Of a stretch of DNA of 64,000 bases, positions 53,470 to 62,362 are shown in pieces. This stretch comes from Fimbriimonadia bacterium (GTDB lineage: Bacteria > Armatimonadota > Fimbriimonadia > Fimbriimonadales > Fimbriimonadaceae). The DNA lies in assembly GCA_030427425.1 (NCBI GenBank), contig JAUICQ010000003.1, positions 62,001 to 126,000 of the forward strand, read 5' to 3'. Position 1 is the stretch's first letter; every line of letters starts with the position of its first letter. The notes under the pieces are model-generated. The model was not told where the DNA came from, did no database searches, and saw only the letters and a list, made by a program, of their open reading frames with translations. Both the position numbers and the translations under genes were made by a program.

Positions 53470-54861
53470 ATGATTCAATCTTTAAAGGATTTTTTTTCTA
53501 TTTACAAGCAGATTAATTCTTCTGCACGAATATTAATAGCTTTTAGTGGTGGAAAAGATTCAACTGCTCTAACGTATGCCTTGTACAATTTAGGCTACGA
53601 CATCATTGTAGCTCATTTTAACCATCAATTAAGACCCGAAGCGAAAGATGATGAAGATTTTTGTAAAAATTTCACTGAAAAGTATAACATTTCCTTTGTA
53701 TCCGGTACTGCAGATGTGGGTAGTATTGCAAAATGCAACAAGTGGAACTTGGAGGAGACTGCACGAAAATTACGATACGAATTTTTGCAGAAGGCTGCCA
53801 ATGCTACTAACTGTAGCTATATAGCAACAGCTCACCATCTAGATGATAATATCGAAACAATGTTGTTCCACTTTATGAGAGGGAGCGGAATCCAGGGTCT
53901 GATTGGTATACCGAAGATGCGCGATAATATTATCAGGCCGTTAATCAATGTTCCGTCAAAAGTAATAGAGTCGTACTGTGAAGAAAACAATCTAGAATAC
54001 CTGTCCGATTCTATGAACGAAGATTTAGACTATTCCAGAGTACGGATTAGAAAGAAGATTGTTCCGCAATTAGAAGAGATACACTCCAACTTTAGAGAAG
54101 CGATATCGGTAACAAGAAATATACTAGAGGATGAGAATAGTTTCCTGCAGATGTGTGCTTCAGAGGCAATGCAACAATGTCTAGTGTATCCAAATGGTAA
54201 TCTAACTTTTTTAACTGAGAACACAGAACTCTTTCTGGATATCAATAAATTGAGGAGTATGCATCCAGCACTCATTAAAAGAGTATTGCAAATTAGTGCC
54301 GATTTTTTCCATGCTCAGTTATCATATATGCAGATAATCAGGTTGTGTGAAGCAATTATAAACAACACTTCTACGTCTATTACTACCGATGAAGGAGCGC
54401 TGATCTATGAAGTAAATGCAAAGTATGTACATGCCTATATAGGAAGTAGAATAAGAGAGATTGCTCCCTGCGCGTTGAAGATTCCTGATGAATTAGATAG
54501 TACCGTTCTGGGTTGGAAAATTGTAACAGAGTTCTCTCATGATACATCGATACCTGCAGACAGGAGAAGCTTAGAAGCAAAAATAGATTATAGTAAATGC
54601 ACTCTTCCTTTCCATGTTAGAAATATGAAGGAAGGTGAAAAATTTACTCCGCTAGGATTAACTGGCAGTAAGCTTCTTACCGATTATTTTAACGATTTGA
54701 AATTATCACCCTTAACTAGAAAGCAGATCCCGCTAATCTGTGATATGATGGGCGTTATCTGGATTCCCGGTTGTGGAATAGCAGATAGAGTAAAGATAAC
54801 TTCCGATACAAAAAAGTGTCTCAAGATGAAAATAATTCCAAAACATCTATCCGGGCACTAA
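53470..54861 (+). CDS. tilS: tRNA(Ile)-lysidine synthase
   Basis: The 463-residue protein has the PP-loop SGGKDST at residues 26-32, VAHFNHQLRPEAKDDEDF, WNLEETARKLRYEFL, ATAHHLDDNIETMLFHFMRG and GIPKMRDNIIRPL, all TilS signatures, and the C-terminal TilS domain (VRNMKEGEKFTPLGLTGSKL). It changes C34 to lysidine in tRNA-Ile(CAU), essential for AUA decoding. It is divergent from mgtE and leads into the flagellar cluster. Confidence 0.95.
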   Translation: MIQSLKDFFSIYKQINSSARILIAFSGGKDSTALTYALYNLGYDIIVAHFNHQLRPEAKDDEDFCKNFTEKYNISFVSGTADVGSIAKCNKWNLEETARKLRYEFLQKAANATNCSYIATAHHLDDNIETMLFHFMRGSGIQGLIGIPKMRDNIIRPLINVPSKVIESYCEENNLEYLSDSMNEDLDYSRVRIRKKIVPQLEEIHSNFREAISVTRNILEDENSFLQMCASEAMQQCLVYPNGNLTFLTENTELFLDINKLRSMHPALIKRVLQISADFFHAQLSYMQIIRLCEAIINNTSTSITTDEGALIYEVNAKYVHAYIGSRIREIAPCALKIPDELDSTVLGWKIVTEFSHDTSIPADRRSLEAKIDYSKCTLPFHVRNMKEGEKFTPLGLTGSKLLTDYFNDLKLSPLTRKQIPLICDMMGVIWIPGCGIADRVKITSDTKKCLKMKIIPKHLSGH

Positions 54862-54909
54862 TAAAAATACCTGCATAGTCCTATAATTTTCATATAAGGA
54901 GGTTAGCAG

Positions 54910-56301
54910 ATGGAAAGAGTAACTTCTGCTAGGAATTCCGAAGCTAGATATAACATGGATGAAATTATGTCTACCAACGGGAATCCTCGCATCACGGAAG
55001 ATAGTAATTGCGAAGTTATTCAGAATAATGAAAGTTTGTTTTTAGATATGCTGTTTCAAGAGGCATCGCCGAGGCCTAATGCCAAAGCCACCATGCCGGA
55101 CTCTGTAAGCAGTAACGAAAAAAACAATCAGATTTCTGATAAAAAAAGGAATTTCGTATCTTCAGAAAAACAGAATACTAGACACTCTGATAATAGAGAG
55201 TCGTGTATTGATTCAAAAGATAAAAATATAAATAATGTTGAAGATAATAACATAGAAAAAAACAAGATAGAAATTTCTCGAGAAGAGAACGACTTACCCT
55301 TCGAAGTTCAGACAAAAGAGGGTATTTTAGTGTCTCAAGAATTTATGAATTCTAATTTAGTTGTTAAAACTAATGAAGAAGCAGAGATAAACATGGATTC
55401 TAGCGGACTGATAAATCAGTCGGATGATTTTAAAAAATTGAATCCGCTTGAAGGTAACACTGAAAAAGGTACAGAAACTAATCAGGTTGTACTAAATAAG
55501 GAGAATCTTGCAGAAGAAGTAACTTCTAAATTATTCTCAAGTAATTCTTCTGAGTTAAATACTAGTGAAGAAAAAGCCATTGAAGCAGAAAACATGCCTA
55601 AAGAAGGTGTAAATGGAGAATCTGTAAATAATATTGTTAAAGATTCTACAGATAGTGTTGAGACTTCAGTTAATAATAATATCGCATATGCTGCTGCAAG
55701 CGGAAGTAGTGGAGGAAATGGAGCATCCGAATTTGGTTCAGGTAATTCTTCATCCAATTCTGGGAACAATCAGGGAACAGAGAATATTGCCGCGATAAGA
55801 CAGAACTCTAATAGTGCAAATGCTGCTGTAAATAATAAAGAGTTATTAGCTAAGCAAGAGAGCATGAAGAGTAGCATCCAAGATGCTATCGATAAAATAG
55901 AAGTGTTAGCAAAAAATAGGAAGGGTGGGAACGTTCAGATACATCTGAAAGATTCTCATGGTGAAAATATTACACTAAAGGTAAAAGCTTTTGGTAGTAA
56001 CATAGACGCCACAATACTTTCAGGAAATTCTACATTGCAGAATGCCTTGCAAGAAAGTAAAGAGATGCTCTCTAAAGGATTGGAAGAGAGAGGATTTAAT
56101 CTAAATTCTTTCAGTTCAGATTCCGGAATGGAAGATGCCGATAGTAAGTCTGGATTTTCTTATCAGAATCATCGAGATAATGCCAGTGCATTAGAGACAC
56201 TTAGAAACTTGAATCACTCTTATAATAGTTACGTATCAGGTGCTGTTCATGGGAATAATTCAATCATAGAGGAGAATACACCGCTAAACTACTTAGCATA
56301 A
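54910..56301 (+). CDS. fliK: Flagellar hook-length control protein FliK
   Basis: The 463-residue protein is mostly a low-complexity Asn/Ser/Glu-rich region (about 1-320), as in FliK, followed by a small C-terminal domain (about 325-405: GGNVQIHLKDSHGENITLKV, LQNALQESKEMLSKGLEERG) that matches the FliK Flg_hook domain pattern of NVQLxxxxxxxxVxF ... LxxxLxxxLxxRG. FliK measures hook length and switches export from hook to filament proteins. The identification rests on the C-terminus and on its place before flgD. GGAGG precedes the ATG. Confidence 0.78.
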   Translation: MERVTSARNSEARYNMDEIMSTNGNPRITEDSNCEVIQNNESLFLDMLFQEASPRPNAKATMPDSVSSNEKNNQISDKKRNFVSSEKQNTRHSDNRESCIDSKDKNINNVEDNNIEKNKIEISREENDLPFEVQTKEGILVSQEFMNSNLVVKTNEEAEINMDSSGLINQSDDFKKLNPLEGNTEKGTETNQVVLNKENLAEEVTSKLFSSNSSELNTSEEKAIEAENMPKEGVNGESVNNIVKDSTDSVETSVNNNIAYAAASGSSGGNGASEFGSGNSSSNSGNNQGTENIAAIRQNSNSANAAVNNKELLAKQESMKSSIQDAIDKIEVLAKNRKGGNVQIHLKDSHGENITLKVKAFGSNIDATILSGNSTLQNALQESKEMLSKGLEERGFNLNSFSSDSGMEDADSKSGFSYQNHRDNASALETLRNLNHSYNSYVSGAVHGNNSIIEENTPLNYLA

Positions 56302-56313
56302 GGAAAAATTATT

Positions 56314-57102
56314 ATGGCAAATGGAATTTCAGGAATCAACAATTTTGCTGCACCTATAGAGACTATGCAAGCCGCAAAAGCAAAGAACGACAAGCGCGGT
56401 AAGGAACTAGATGAAAACGATCTATTAGCCCTTAGTGCAGAAATTATGGCCATGTCTTTCAATCCTATGGACGAGAGTGGCGGTGGAATGAATGTTGGTG
56501 ATATGTACGATAACATGCTCAAAATGAGACAGGTATCTGCAGCCGACAAACAGACCTCTGCGATAGAAAGGTTAACAGGAGTTATTGAGAGAATGGGCGC
56601 TCTTGGGGCAATAGGTAAGAGTATTGTTACACAACCTATTGAAGTGGGTCCAGCTGGTAGTGGAAAACTAAAATCACTAGAAGGGACTATCGTTTCTTTC
56701 GATCCTAATGCTGATGGTGGAGCATTTAGGGTGAGAGATGCTGGAGGCAAAGAGTATAAAGTTAAGCCAGATCAGATTGCAACATATAATGAGGGTGGAG
56801 AGAAGAATGATATTATCTCTGCTATAAATGAAAGCATGATGATGGCTTCGATGAATAAAGAAGATATTGTTAAAGGATTCAGAGAAGGGATCGCCATGTC
56901 TATGATTGGTAAAGAGGTAGAGACTACCGGAGTTCAGTTTGGTGAAGCCGATGCAGAACTTACTACCGATATGATTGGTACCATTCTTTCCTATATTCCA
57001 GGAAGAGAAGGCGGGAAATTTAAGGTGAACTTTGGTGAAGATAAAATCGGAGAAGTGAATCCTGGTCAGATACTCTCCTATAGGGATAGAAATATCGTAT
57101 AA
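56314..57102 (+). CDS. flgD: Flagellar hook-capping protein FlgD
   Basis: The 262-residue protein has the FlgD N-terminal pattern (LLALSAEIMAMSFNPMD, MLKMRQVSAADKQTSA, then AIGKSIVTQ, family: LIGKxV). Two similar beta modules follow: SLEGTIVSFDPNADGGAFRV with YKVKPDQIATY, and DMIGTILSYIPGREGGKFKV with GEVNPGQILSY, the second introduced by another MIGKEVE. FlgD caps the growing hook. The usual FLKLLVAQLQNQDPLNP motif is only weakly kept. It is twelve bases after fliK. Confidence 0.82.
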   Translation: MANGISGINNFAAPIETMQAAKAKNDKRGKELDENDLLALSAEIMAMSFNPMDESGGGMNVGDMYDNMLKMRQVSAADKQTSAIERLTGVIERMGALGAIGKSIVTQPIEVGPAGSGKLKSLEGTIVSFDPNADGGAFRVRDAGGKEYKVKPDQIATYNEGGEKNDIISAINESMMMASMNKEDIVKGFREGIAMSMIGKEVETTGVQFGEADAELTTDMIGTILSYIPGREGGKFKVNFGEDKIGEVNPGQILSYRDRNIV

Positions 57103-57114
57103 GGTTAACTAAAT

Positions 57115-57507
57115 ATGAATCAGGTACAGAACACGAAAATTAACGAATACTTAACAAATATTCACCCAGCGGTGGTGCCACAGAAGGTAGAACCTAGCGG
57201 TAACATCCCCAATGTTGGTATTAACGAATTCTCTAATCTATTAGAGAGCAAGCTGAAAGTAAGCAATCATGCCCAAACCAGGCTTGAGAGCAGGAATATC
57301 CAGCTTGATAAATCCGACTGGGATCGAGTGTTGCGCGGTATCGAAAAAGCTGCAGAAAAAGGATCGAAAGAATCTCTAATGCTAGTTGACGATAAAGAGG
57401 TAGCGTTGGTTGTAAGTGTGAAGAACAGAACAGTTATTACCGCAATGGATAAAGAGAATCTTCGAGAGAATGTATTCACCAATATAGATAGCGCAGTAAT
57501 TGTATAA
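57115..57507 (+). CDS. Flagellar operon protein, TIGR02530 family
   Basis: The 130-residue protein contains the conserved core VSNHAQTRLESRNIQL, KAAEKGSKESLMLVDDKEV and VVSVKNRTVITAMD, the pattern of the small TIGR02530 flagellar operon proteins found between flgD and flgE in Firmicutes and some other phyla. Its function in assembly is not defined. The N-terminal 45 residues are polar and probably disordered. Spacing to flgD is twelve bases. Confidence 0.85.
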   Translation: MNQVQNTKINEYLTNIHPAVVPQKVEPSGNIPNVGINEFSNLLESKLKVSNHAQTRLESRNIQLDKSDWDRVLRGIEKAAEKGSKESLMLVDDKEVALVVSVKNRTVITAMDKENLRENVFTNIDSAVIV

Positions 57508-57550
57508 AATAAAATTAATAAAATAAAATTAATAAAGAAAGGTGCATCCA

Positions 57551-57628
57551 ATGAACAGTGCCGGACCTATTACTGGGGGCGAACTTGAAAAAAATGGATT
57601 ATTCTTCAAGGATACTGGATGTGCTTAA
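57551..57628 (+). CDS. Possible 25-residue peptide upstream of flgE
   Basis: ATG-started frame preceded by AGAAAGGTG, ending 22 bases before the flgE start. The sequence MNSAGPITGGELEKNGLFFK has no hydrophobic segment. It may be a leader peptide or chance. Confidence 0.25.
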   Translation: MNSAGPITGGELEKNGLFFKDTGCA

Positions 57629-57650
57629 TAAAATCATGGAGGAATAATAA

Positions 57651-59093
57651 ATGAGTAGAGAATTAATGATGGCGGGTGCGTCCGCGATTGATGCCAGTAG
57701 GAGAGCCCTCACTGGTTCAGGTGCTGATATTGCCAACCTAAATACAACAGGATATCAGGGTAGTAGAACCCTATTTAAAGACACACTATATTCTACAATG
57801 CAACCAGCTTCTAAGCCAAGCGATAACCTTGGTGGTAGAAACGCTATCCAGTTTGGTAGTGGTACCGCATTAGCTGCAACCGATCTTGATACAACAGCCG
57901 GGAACTCTTTAATGACCGGTAGAAAAGGGGATGTAGCGATAACTGGTGATGGGTACCTGATGATTAGTGACGGTAGTACCGTTAGCTATACCAGAGATGG
58001 TGCATTCGATTTAGACGGTTCCAACCGATTAGTGCATAAAAGCACTGGCATGCTGATGGTCGGATGGAGTGCAGATAAAAATACTGGAGAAATAGATACT
58101 ACTGGTCCCGTATCACCTACTAGCTATATAGTAGTACCTAAGGGTGCAGATAGTGCTGCTCAGCAGACTACAAAAGTGCAGCTCTCTGGTAACTTAAGAA
58201 ACAGCGGTGCGGATGCTCCATTTGTAGCCAGACACCGAGAAGCTGATGGTGCAGAGGGTGCAATAGTAGAAGCAGATGGTACCCGATTTATCACTTCAGC
58301 TAATGTAAATAACGCTGTAGGTTCTACCATTGAATTAGAGTTTGAATTTAGAAAAGTAGCTGTTACTGATGAAGATTTTGTTCAAGGTGCAGGTGAAGAT
58401 AACACTACCAGTAAATGGGACTGGGTTGCTAGACTGAAGGATACCGGCGAGGTAGTTGGTGGTACAGTAGCTGGTCAGGAACTGAATAAAGATGGTGTTA
58501 TGGTTGATGCTGTTCCCGCAGAATTTAGAAATGGAAATAACATTTTAGAGTTTGATGGAAAAGGTAGATTGAAGAATGCTGCTGCATTAGGAAATATCAA
58601 GATTCCAGGCCTACCTCCAGTGGAAGGACAGCCTACCCCTAATAACGTCCCGTTTGATGTTAAAATCGATTTCAGTACAATGGGTAGTACCGATGATAAG
58701 CCAAATATTTATATGTTAGCCCAGAATGGTAATGCTGCAGAATTGCTACAAGATTATAGCATCGATCAGTCTGGTACTATCACTGGTATCTATGGTTCAC
58801 AGAGAAAGGCATTGGGTCAGATGGCTATGGCAGCGTTTACGAACCCAGCAGGTATGGAACGGTTAGGAAATAACCTTCTTCAACGATCGGGCAACTCTGG
58901 TGCGCCACAGGTCGGGGCTCCAGGAACAGGTTCAAGATCGAAGCTAGTTCCCGGTGCGTTAGAACAGTCTAACGTAGATGCTACCCGGGCAATTATTAAT
59001 ATGAATATGTATTCTAGAGCCGCTCAGTATGGAATGCTTGCCGTACGTACAGGTGGTGAAGTAGAAGATAGATTAATTAATACTATGATGTAA
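57651..59093 (+). CDS. flgE: Flagellar hook protein FlgE
   Basis: The 480-residue protein has the rod/hook N-terminus (AIDASRRALTGSGADIANLN, NTTGYQGSRTLFKDTLY), the FlgE/F/G middle (DVAITGDGYLMISDGSTVSY, TRDGAFDLDGSNRLV) and the C-terminus (GMERLGNNLLQRSGNSGAP, RSKLVPGALEQSNVDATR, INMNMYSRAAQYGM). Its size suits FlgE better than FlgF/G. It forms the hook after export. GGAGG precedes the ATG in the same context (AATCATGGAGGA) as for flagellin. Confidence 0.93.
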   Translation: MSRELMMAGASAIDASRRALTGSGADIANLNTTGYQGSRTLFKDTLYSTMQPASKPSDNLGGRNAIQFGSGTALAATDLDTTAGNSLMTGRKGDVAITGDGYLMISDGSTVSYTRDGAFDLDGSNRLVHKSTGMLMVGWSADKNTGEIDTTGPVSPTSYIVVPKGADSAAQQTTKVQLSGNLRNSGADAPFVARHREADGAEGAIVEADGTRFITSANVNNAVGSTIELEFEFRKVAVTDEDFVQGAGEDNTTSKWDWVARLKDTGEVVGGTVAGQELNKDGVMVDAVPAEFRNGNNILEFDGKGRLKNAAALGNIKIPGLPPVEGQPTPNNVPFDVKIDFSTMGSTDDKPNIYMLAQNGNAAELLQDYSIDQSGTITGIYGSQRKALGQMAMAAFTNPAGMERLGNNLLQRSGNSGAPQVGAPGTGSRSKLVPGALEQSNVDATRAIINMNMYSRAAQYGMLAVRTGGEVEDRLINTMM

Positions 59094-59127
59094 GTTCTCT
59101 AGTAATTAATTAATATTCTAGTATGGT

Positions 59128-59162
59128 CCTGCGAACCGATAGCAATGCTATTGGTTCGCAGG
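59128..59162. terminator. Terminator between flgE and the prenyltransferase gene
   Basis: CCTGCGAACCGATAGCA pairs with TGCTATTGGTTCGCAGG (one G-T), followed by GTTTTAG. It separates two convergent genes and likely ends the flagellar transcript. Confidence 0.85.
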
Positions 59163-59192
59163 GTTTTAGTTCCTTGGATTTTTTAATATGTA

Positions 59193-60083
59193 TTACACTT
59201 TAAAATACATATCCATCAGGGTGAACAGAAAGAGAATAATGGAAATATAACCGTTTATGGTAAAGAATGCAACATTAATCTTACTGAGATCGTTCACTTT
59301 TACCAGGCTATGTTCGTACATGAGCATAGCGGTAACTATAGCAACTCCAATAAAGTAGAGCATACCTGCCTGATAGGATGTTCCAGCAGCAATCAGGTAG
59401 CACACGGTTAAAGAGTGGCAGAACCGACTAATTATGATGCTATTTTTAATCCCAAATTTAGCAGGTACCGATTTCAGATTCTCTTCTTTATCGAATTCGA
59501 TGTCCTGCAAACTGTATAAGATATCGAATCCGGCTGTCCAGAAGAGTACTGCGGTTCCTAACCAGATAGCAGGAGATGCAATCTCTGCTTTAGTAGCGAT
59601 CCATGCTGCCACAGGGGCAACGCCCAAGCTTAGCCCCAAGAAGAAGTGGGACATGAAGGTGAATCTCTTTGTTAAGCTGTAGAATAGGGTAATGCCAAGA
59701 GCTATCGGACTGAGTATTTTAGTGAGCGGATTCAGCATGCTAGAGCTAATGAAGAATAGTACACAGCTGCTAAGGAAGAAGAGATGTGCTCCTTTGGGGC
59801 TCATTTTACCGCTAGGCAGTTCCCGATTGACGGTTCTTGGGTTAGCGGCATCGATATGTCTGTCTATAATCCGATTGTAGGCCATGGCAGCACTACGGCA
59901 AGATACCATGGCAACAACAATCCAGAATATAATTTCTGCGCTAGGCCATCCTTTTCCAGCCCATATCATCCCTATGAATGCGTATGGGAGAGCAAATATC
60001 GAGTGTTCAAACTTAATGAACCTTAAATAGTTCTTTGTCTGCTCTAAACATTTGTTATTGGGTGTGGCACAAGCATCGGTCAT
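59193..60083 (-). CDS. UbiA-family aromatic prenyltransferase (quinone synthesis)
   Basis: The 296-residue membrane protein has about eight helices and both Asp-rich motifs: AYNRIIDRHIDAANPRT near residues 68-84, and DILYSLQDIEFDKEENLKSV near residue 187. The second also carries the YSLQDIEFD pattern seen in 4-hydroxybenzoate polyprenyltransferases and the futalosine-pathway enzyme MqnP. It attaches a prenyl chain to the quinone head, feeding the quinone used by complex I. UbiA or MqnP cannot be separated here. It follows proS by twelve bases on the same strand. Confidence 0.88.
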   Translation of the reverse strand: MTDACATPNNKCLEQTKNYLRFIKFEHSIFALPYAFIGMIWAGKGWPSAEIIFWIVVAMVSCRSAAMAYNRIIDRHIDAANPRTVNRELPSGKMSPKGAHLFFLSSCVLFFISSSMLNPLTKILSPIALGITLFYSLTKRFTFMSHFFLGLSLGVAPVAAWIATKAEIASPAIWLGTAVLFWTAGFDILYSLQDIEFDKEENLKSVPAKFGIKNSIIISRFCHSLTVCYLIAAGTSYQAGMLYFIGVAIVTAMLMYEHSLVKVNDLSKINVAFFTINGYISIILFLFTLMDMYFKV

Positions 60084-60095
60084 TGGTATTTTCCT

Positions 60096-61592
60096 TTAGT
60101 AAGCTTTTGCAAATATTACTCTCTGCTTACTTTCATTACCAGTATACACACACTTACCCGGTTTTACATCATCTGGATGGAAAGGTTCTAGTGGAATACA
60201 TCGAATTGTTGCCTTTGTAAGTTCGGCGATTTTCTTTTCGGTCTCTGTAGTTCCGTCCCAGTGAGCGAGGATGAATCCTGCTCCGCCCTCTTTATCGAAC
60301 GTCTTTTCAAATTCTTCCCAAGTATCCACTCGTTTGATGTTATCTAGCCTAAACTGCTTTGCTTTTGCCAGTAAGCCTACCTGCATATCCTCTAAGGAAT
60401 TAGTAATTTCGTCAACAACATTTTCAAGAGCGACTGTCTTCTTCTCATAGGTATCTCTTCTTGCGAGTATACAGGAGCTACTCTCTAGATCTTTCGGACC
60501 TATTTCCACGCGCAAGCAAGCGCCTTTCAGTTCCCAATCGTTAAACTTGAATCCAGGAGTCTCTTTCTCACGCTTATCGATTTCCACTCGTATGTTAGCG
60601 TCTCTCCACTTGGTGTCTTTAAGGAGTGTAGCGACTCTTTCTGCTTCAGCATAAGTTTTTTCTCTGGTAGCTTCATCTCTTCCCATAGGGACAATTGCTA
60701 CCTGGGTTGGTGATATGCGTGGAGGAAGTACTAACCCTTTATCGTCTGAATGTACCATGATAAGAGCTCCAATCATTCTTGTTGTAACTCCCCATGAGGT
60801 AGCATAGACGTATTCTAGATCGCCTTTTTCATTCTGAAATTTTACATCGAAGGCTTTAGCAAAGCTCTGACCCAGGTGGTGTGATGTTCCGTTCTGGATT
60901 GCTTTTAGATCTTGGGTCATTACCTCAATGGTATAAGTGTGGTGCGCGCCAGCAAACTTTTCATGTTCGGTTTTCTGACCGCATACTACAGGTACAGCCA
61001 TCCACTCTTCACAGATGTTTTCGTATACCCTTAACATCTTCATCGATTCTTCTTCAGCTTCTTCAAAAGTGGCATGTGCAGTGTGGCCTTCCTGCCAGAG
61101 GAATTCCATTGTACGTAAGAATAGTTTGGTACGCATCTCCCAGCGAACCACATTGGCCCACTGATTAATTAACAGAGGAAGATCGCGGTAGCTATTAATC
61201 CAGTTCTTGTAGGCGTTCCAGATAACGGTTTCACTGGTTGGCCTTACAACTAAAGGTTCTTCTAATTCCTTGCCTCCTCCATGAGTAACAACAGCACAGT
61301 GAGGGGCGAATCCTTCTACATGTTCGGCTTCCTTCTTTAGAAAACTCTCTGGTATTAATAAGGGGAAGTATGCATTTACATGCCCTGTCTCTTTGAATTT
61401 AGCATCCAGCGCATCTCTGATATTTTCCCAGATAGCGTATCCGCGGGGCCTGATTATCATACACCCTCTTACAGGGGCGTAGTCTGCTAGTTCTGCTTTT
61501 ATAATTAGTTCATTGAACCATTCATTGAAGTCTTCACTCTGTTTGGTTATCTCGTAATGTTTTTTCGTGTTTTTGACGGTGCTGTTGCTCAT
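60096..61592 (-). CDS. proS: Prolyl-tRNA synthetase, archaeal/eukaryotic type
   Basis: The 498-residue protein lacks the editing insertion of the usual bacterial enzyme and matches the short ProRS class: RGCMIIRPRGYAIWENI, VVRPTSETVIWNAYKNWI, LFLRTMEFLWQEGHTAHA, SFAKAFDVKFQNEKG and the class II motif 3 region, followed by an anticodon domain and a zinc-binding-like C-terminal domain ending in AKAY, with the conserved terminal Tyr. Such enzymes occur in Archaea, eukaryotes and scattered bacteria (Deinococcus, Bacteroidetes, mycoplasmas), so it is a lineage clue. Confidence 0.95.
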   Translation of the reverse strand: MSNSTVKNTKKHYEITKQSEDFNEWFNELIIKAELADYAPVRGCMIIRPRGYAIWENIRDALDAKFKETGHVNAYFPLLIPESFLKKEAEHVEGFAPHCAVVTHGGGKELEEPLVVRPTSETVIWNAYKNWINSYRDLPLLINQWANVVRWEMRTKLFLRTMEFLWQEGHTAHATFEEAEEESMKMLRVYENICEEWMAVPVVCGQKTEHEKFAGAHHTYTIEVMTQDLKAIQNGTSHHLGQSFAKAFDVKFQNEKGDLEYVYATSWGVTTRMIGALIMVHSDDKGLVLPPRISPTQVAIVPMGRDEATREKTYAEAERVATLLKDTKWRDANIRVEIDKREKETPGFKFNDWELKGACLRVEIGPKDLESSSCILARRDTYEKKTVALENVVDEITNSLEDMQVGLLAKAKQFRLDNIKRVDTWEEFEKTFDKEGGAGFILAHWDGTTETEKKIAELTKATIRCIPLEPFHPDDVKPGKCVYTGNESKQRVIFAKAY

Positions 61593-61777
61593 ATTAATGT
61601 CTTTTTTTTTGTAGTAGTTTATGGATATTTATTATCATTATTTTGGCATATATATTATTGTTCAAACGTGCAAAGCAGAATCTCTTTTTTGTGTAATGAA
61701 TTAATCTAGCGGTGAGCGTTAGATTTGAAATAGATTAAATTATTTTTAAGATATCTTATTTTTCTTAAACACTTTTC

Positions 61778-61786
61778 TGATATACT
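61778..61786 (+). promoter_or_regulatory. Extended -10 element of rnpB
   Basis: TGATATACT: TG at 61778-61779 and TATACT at 61781-61786, about 16 bases before the first paired base of the RNase P RNA. No good -35 box. Confidence 0.45.
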
Positions 61787-61802
61787 TAGTAATAGAATCT
61801 AG

Positions 61803-62155
61803 AGAGTAGATTGGGTAGTGGCCTGCATCTATGAAAATAGGTGTGGGAGGAAAGTCCGGACTCCGTAGGACGGAGTGCCTAACGCAAGTTAGGACGGAGC
61901 AATTCGATGGAAAGTGCCACAGAGAACTATACCGCCTATGCAGTATAATTTAGCAATTGTATTTTTGTATTGCAGGCAAGGGTGAAAAGGTGAGGTAAGA
62001 GCTCACCAGCATATTAGGCAACTAATTTGGCTGGGTAAACCCCACTCGGAGCAAGACCAAATAGAGGGCTTATCAGGTGGTCCGCCTGAGTCCAGGGTAG
62101 GTCGCAGTAGATAGATCACTACACAAAAACAGAATCCGGCTTACAGATCTACTCT
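61803..62155 (+). ncRNA. rnpB: RNase P RNA (bacterial type A)
   Basis: The ends pair as P1 (AGAGTAGAT with ATCTACTCT). Conserved blocks are present: GAGGAAAGTCCGGACTCC near the 5' end, GGGTGAAAAGGTGAGGTAAG, AACCCCACTCGGAGCAAG, and the 3' block ACAGAATCCGGCTTAC, where one C of the usual ACAGAACCCGGCTTA is T. Length about 353 nt. It trims tRNA 5' ends. No gene is seen between proS and this RNA (61593-61777) or in 62156-62362 downstream. Confidence 0.95.
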
Positions 62156-62362
62156 TTAGAGGCTAACTCATCAGTTTTGCGCTTTGCATTTTATTAAAGT
62201 TTATCTCCAAGTATCTAATTGAAAAAGCTTACTAGTGTCTATTTTTTGTGAAAATTATCTATTAAAGATAAAAGGTATATTAGATGAGTAACTTGTTCTT
62301 TTTTTCCAACAGATGTTATGGTTTGGAATAAGTGAGTGATTAGTTATTGGAGAAAATAAGTA

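Noticed and set aside
61661-62190. TGCAAAGC / GCTTTGCA inverted repeat around rnpB
   Set aside because: Only eight bases, far apart, and expected by chance in this composition.
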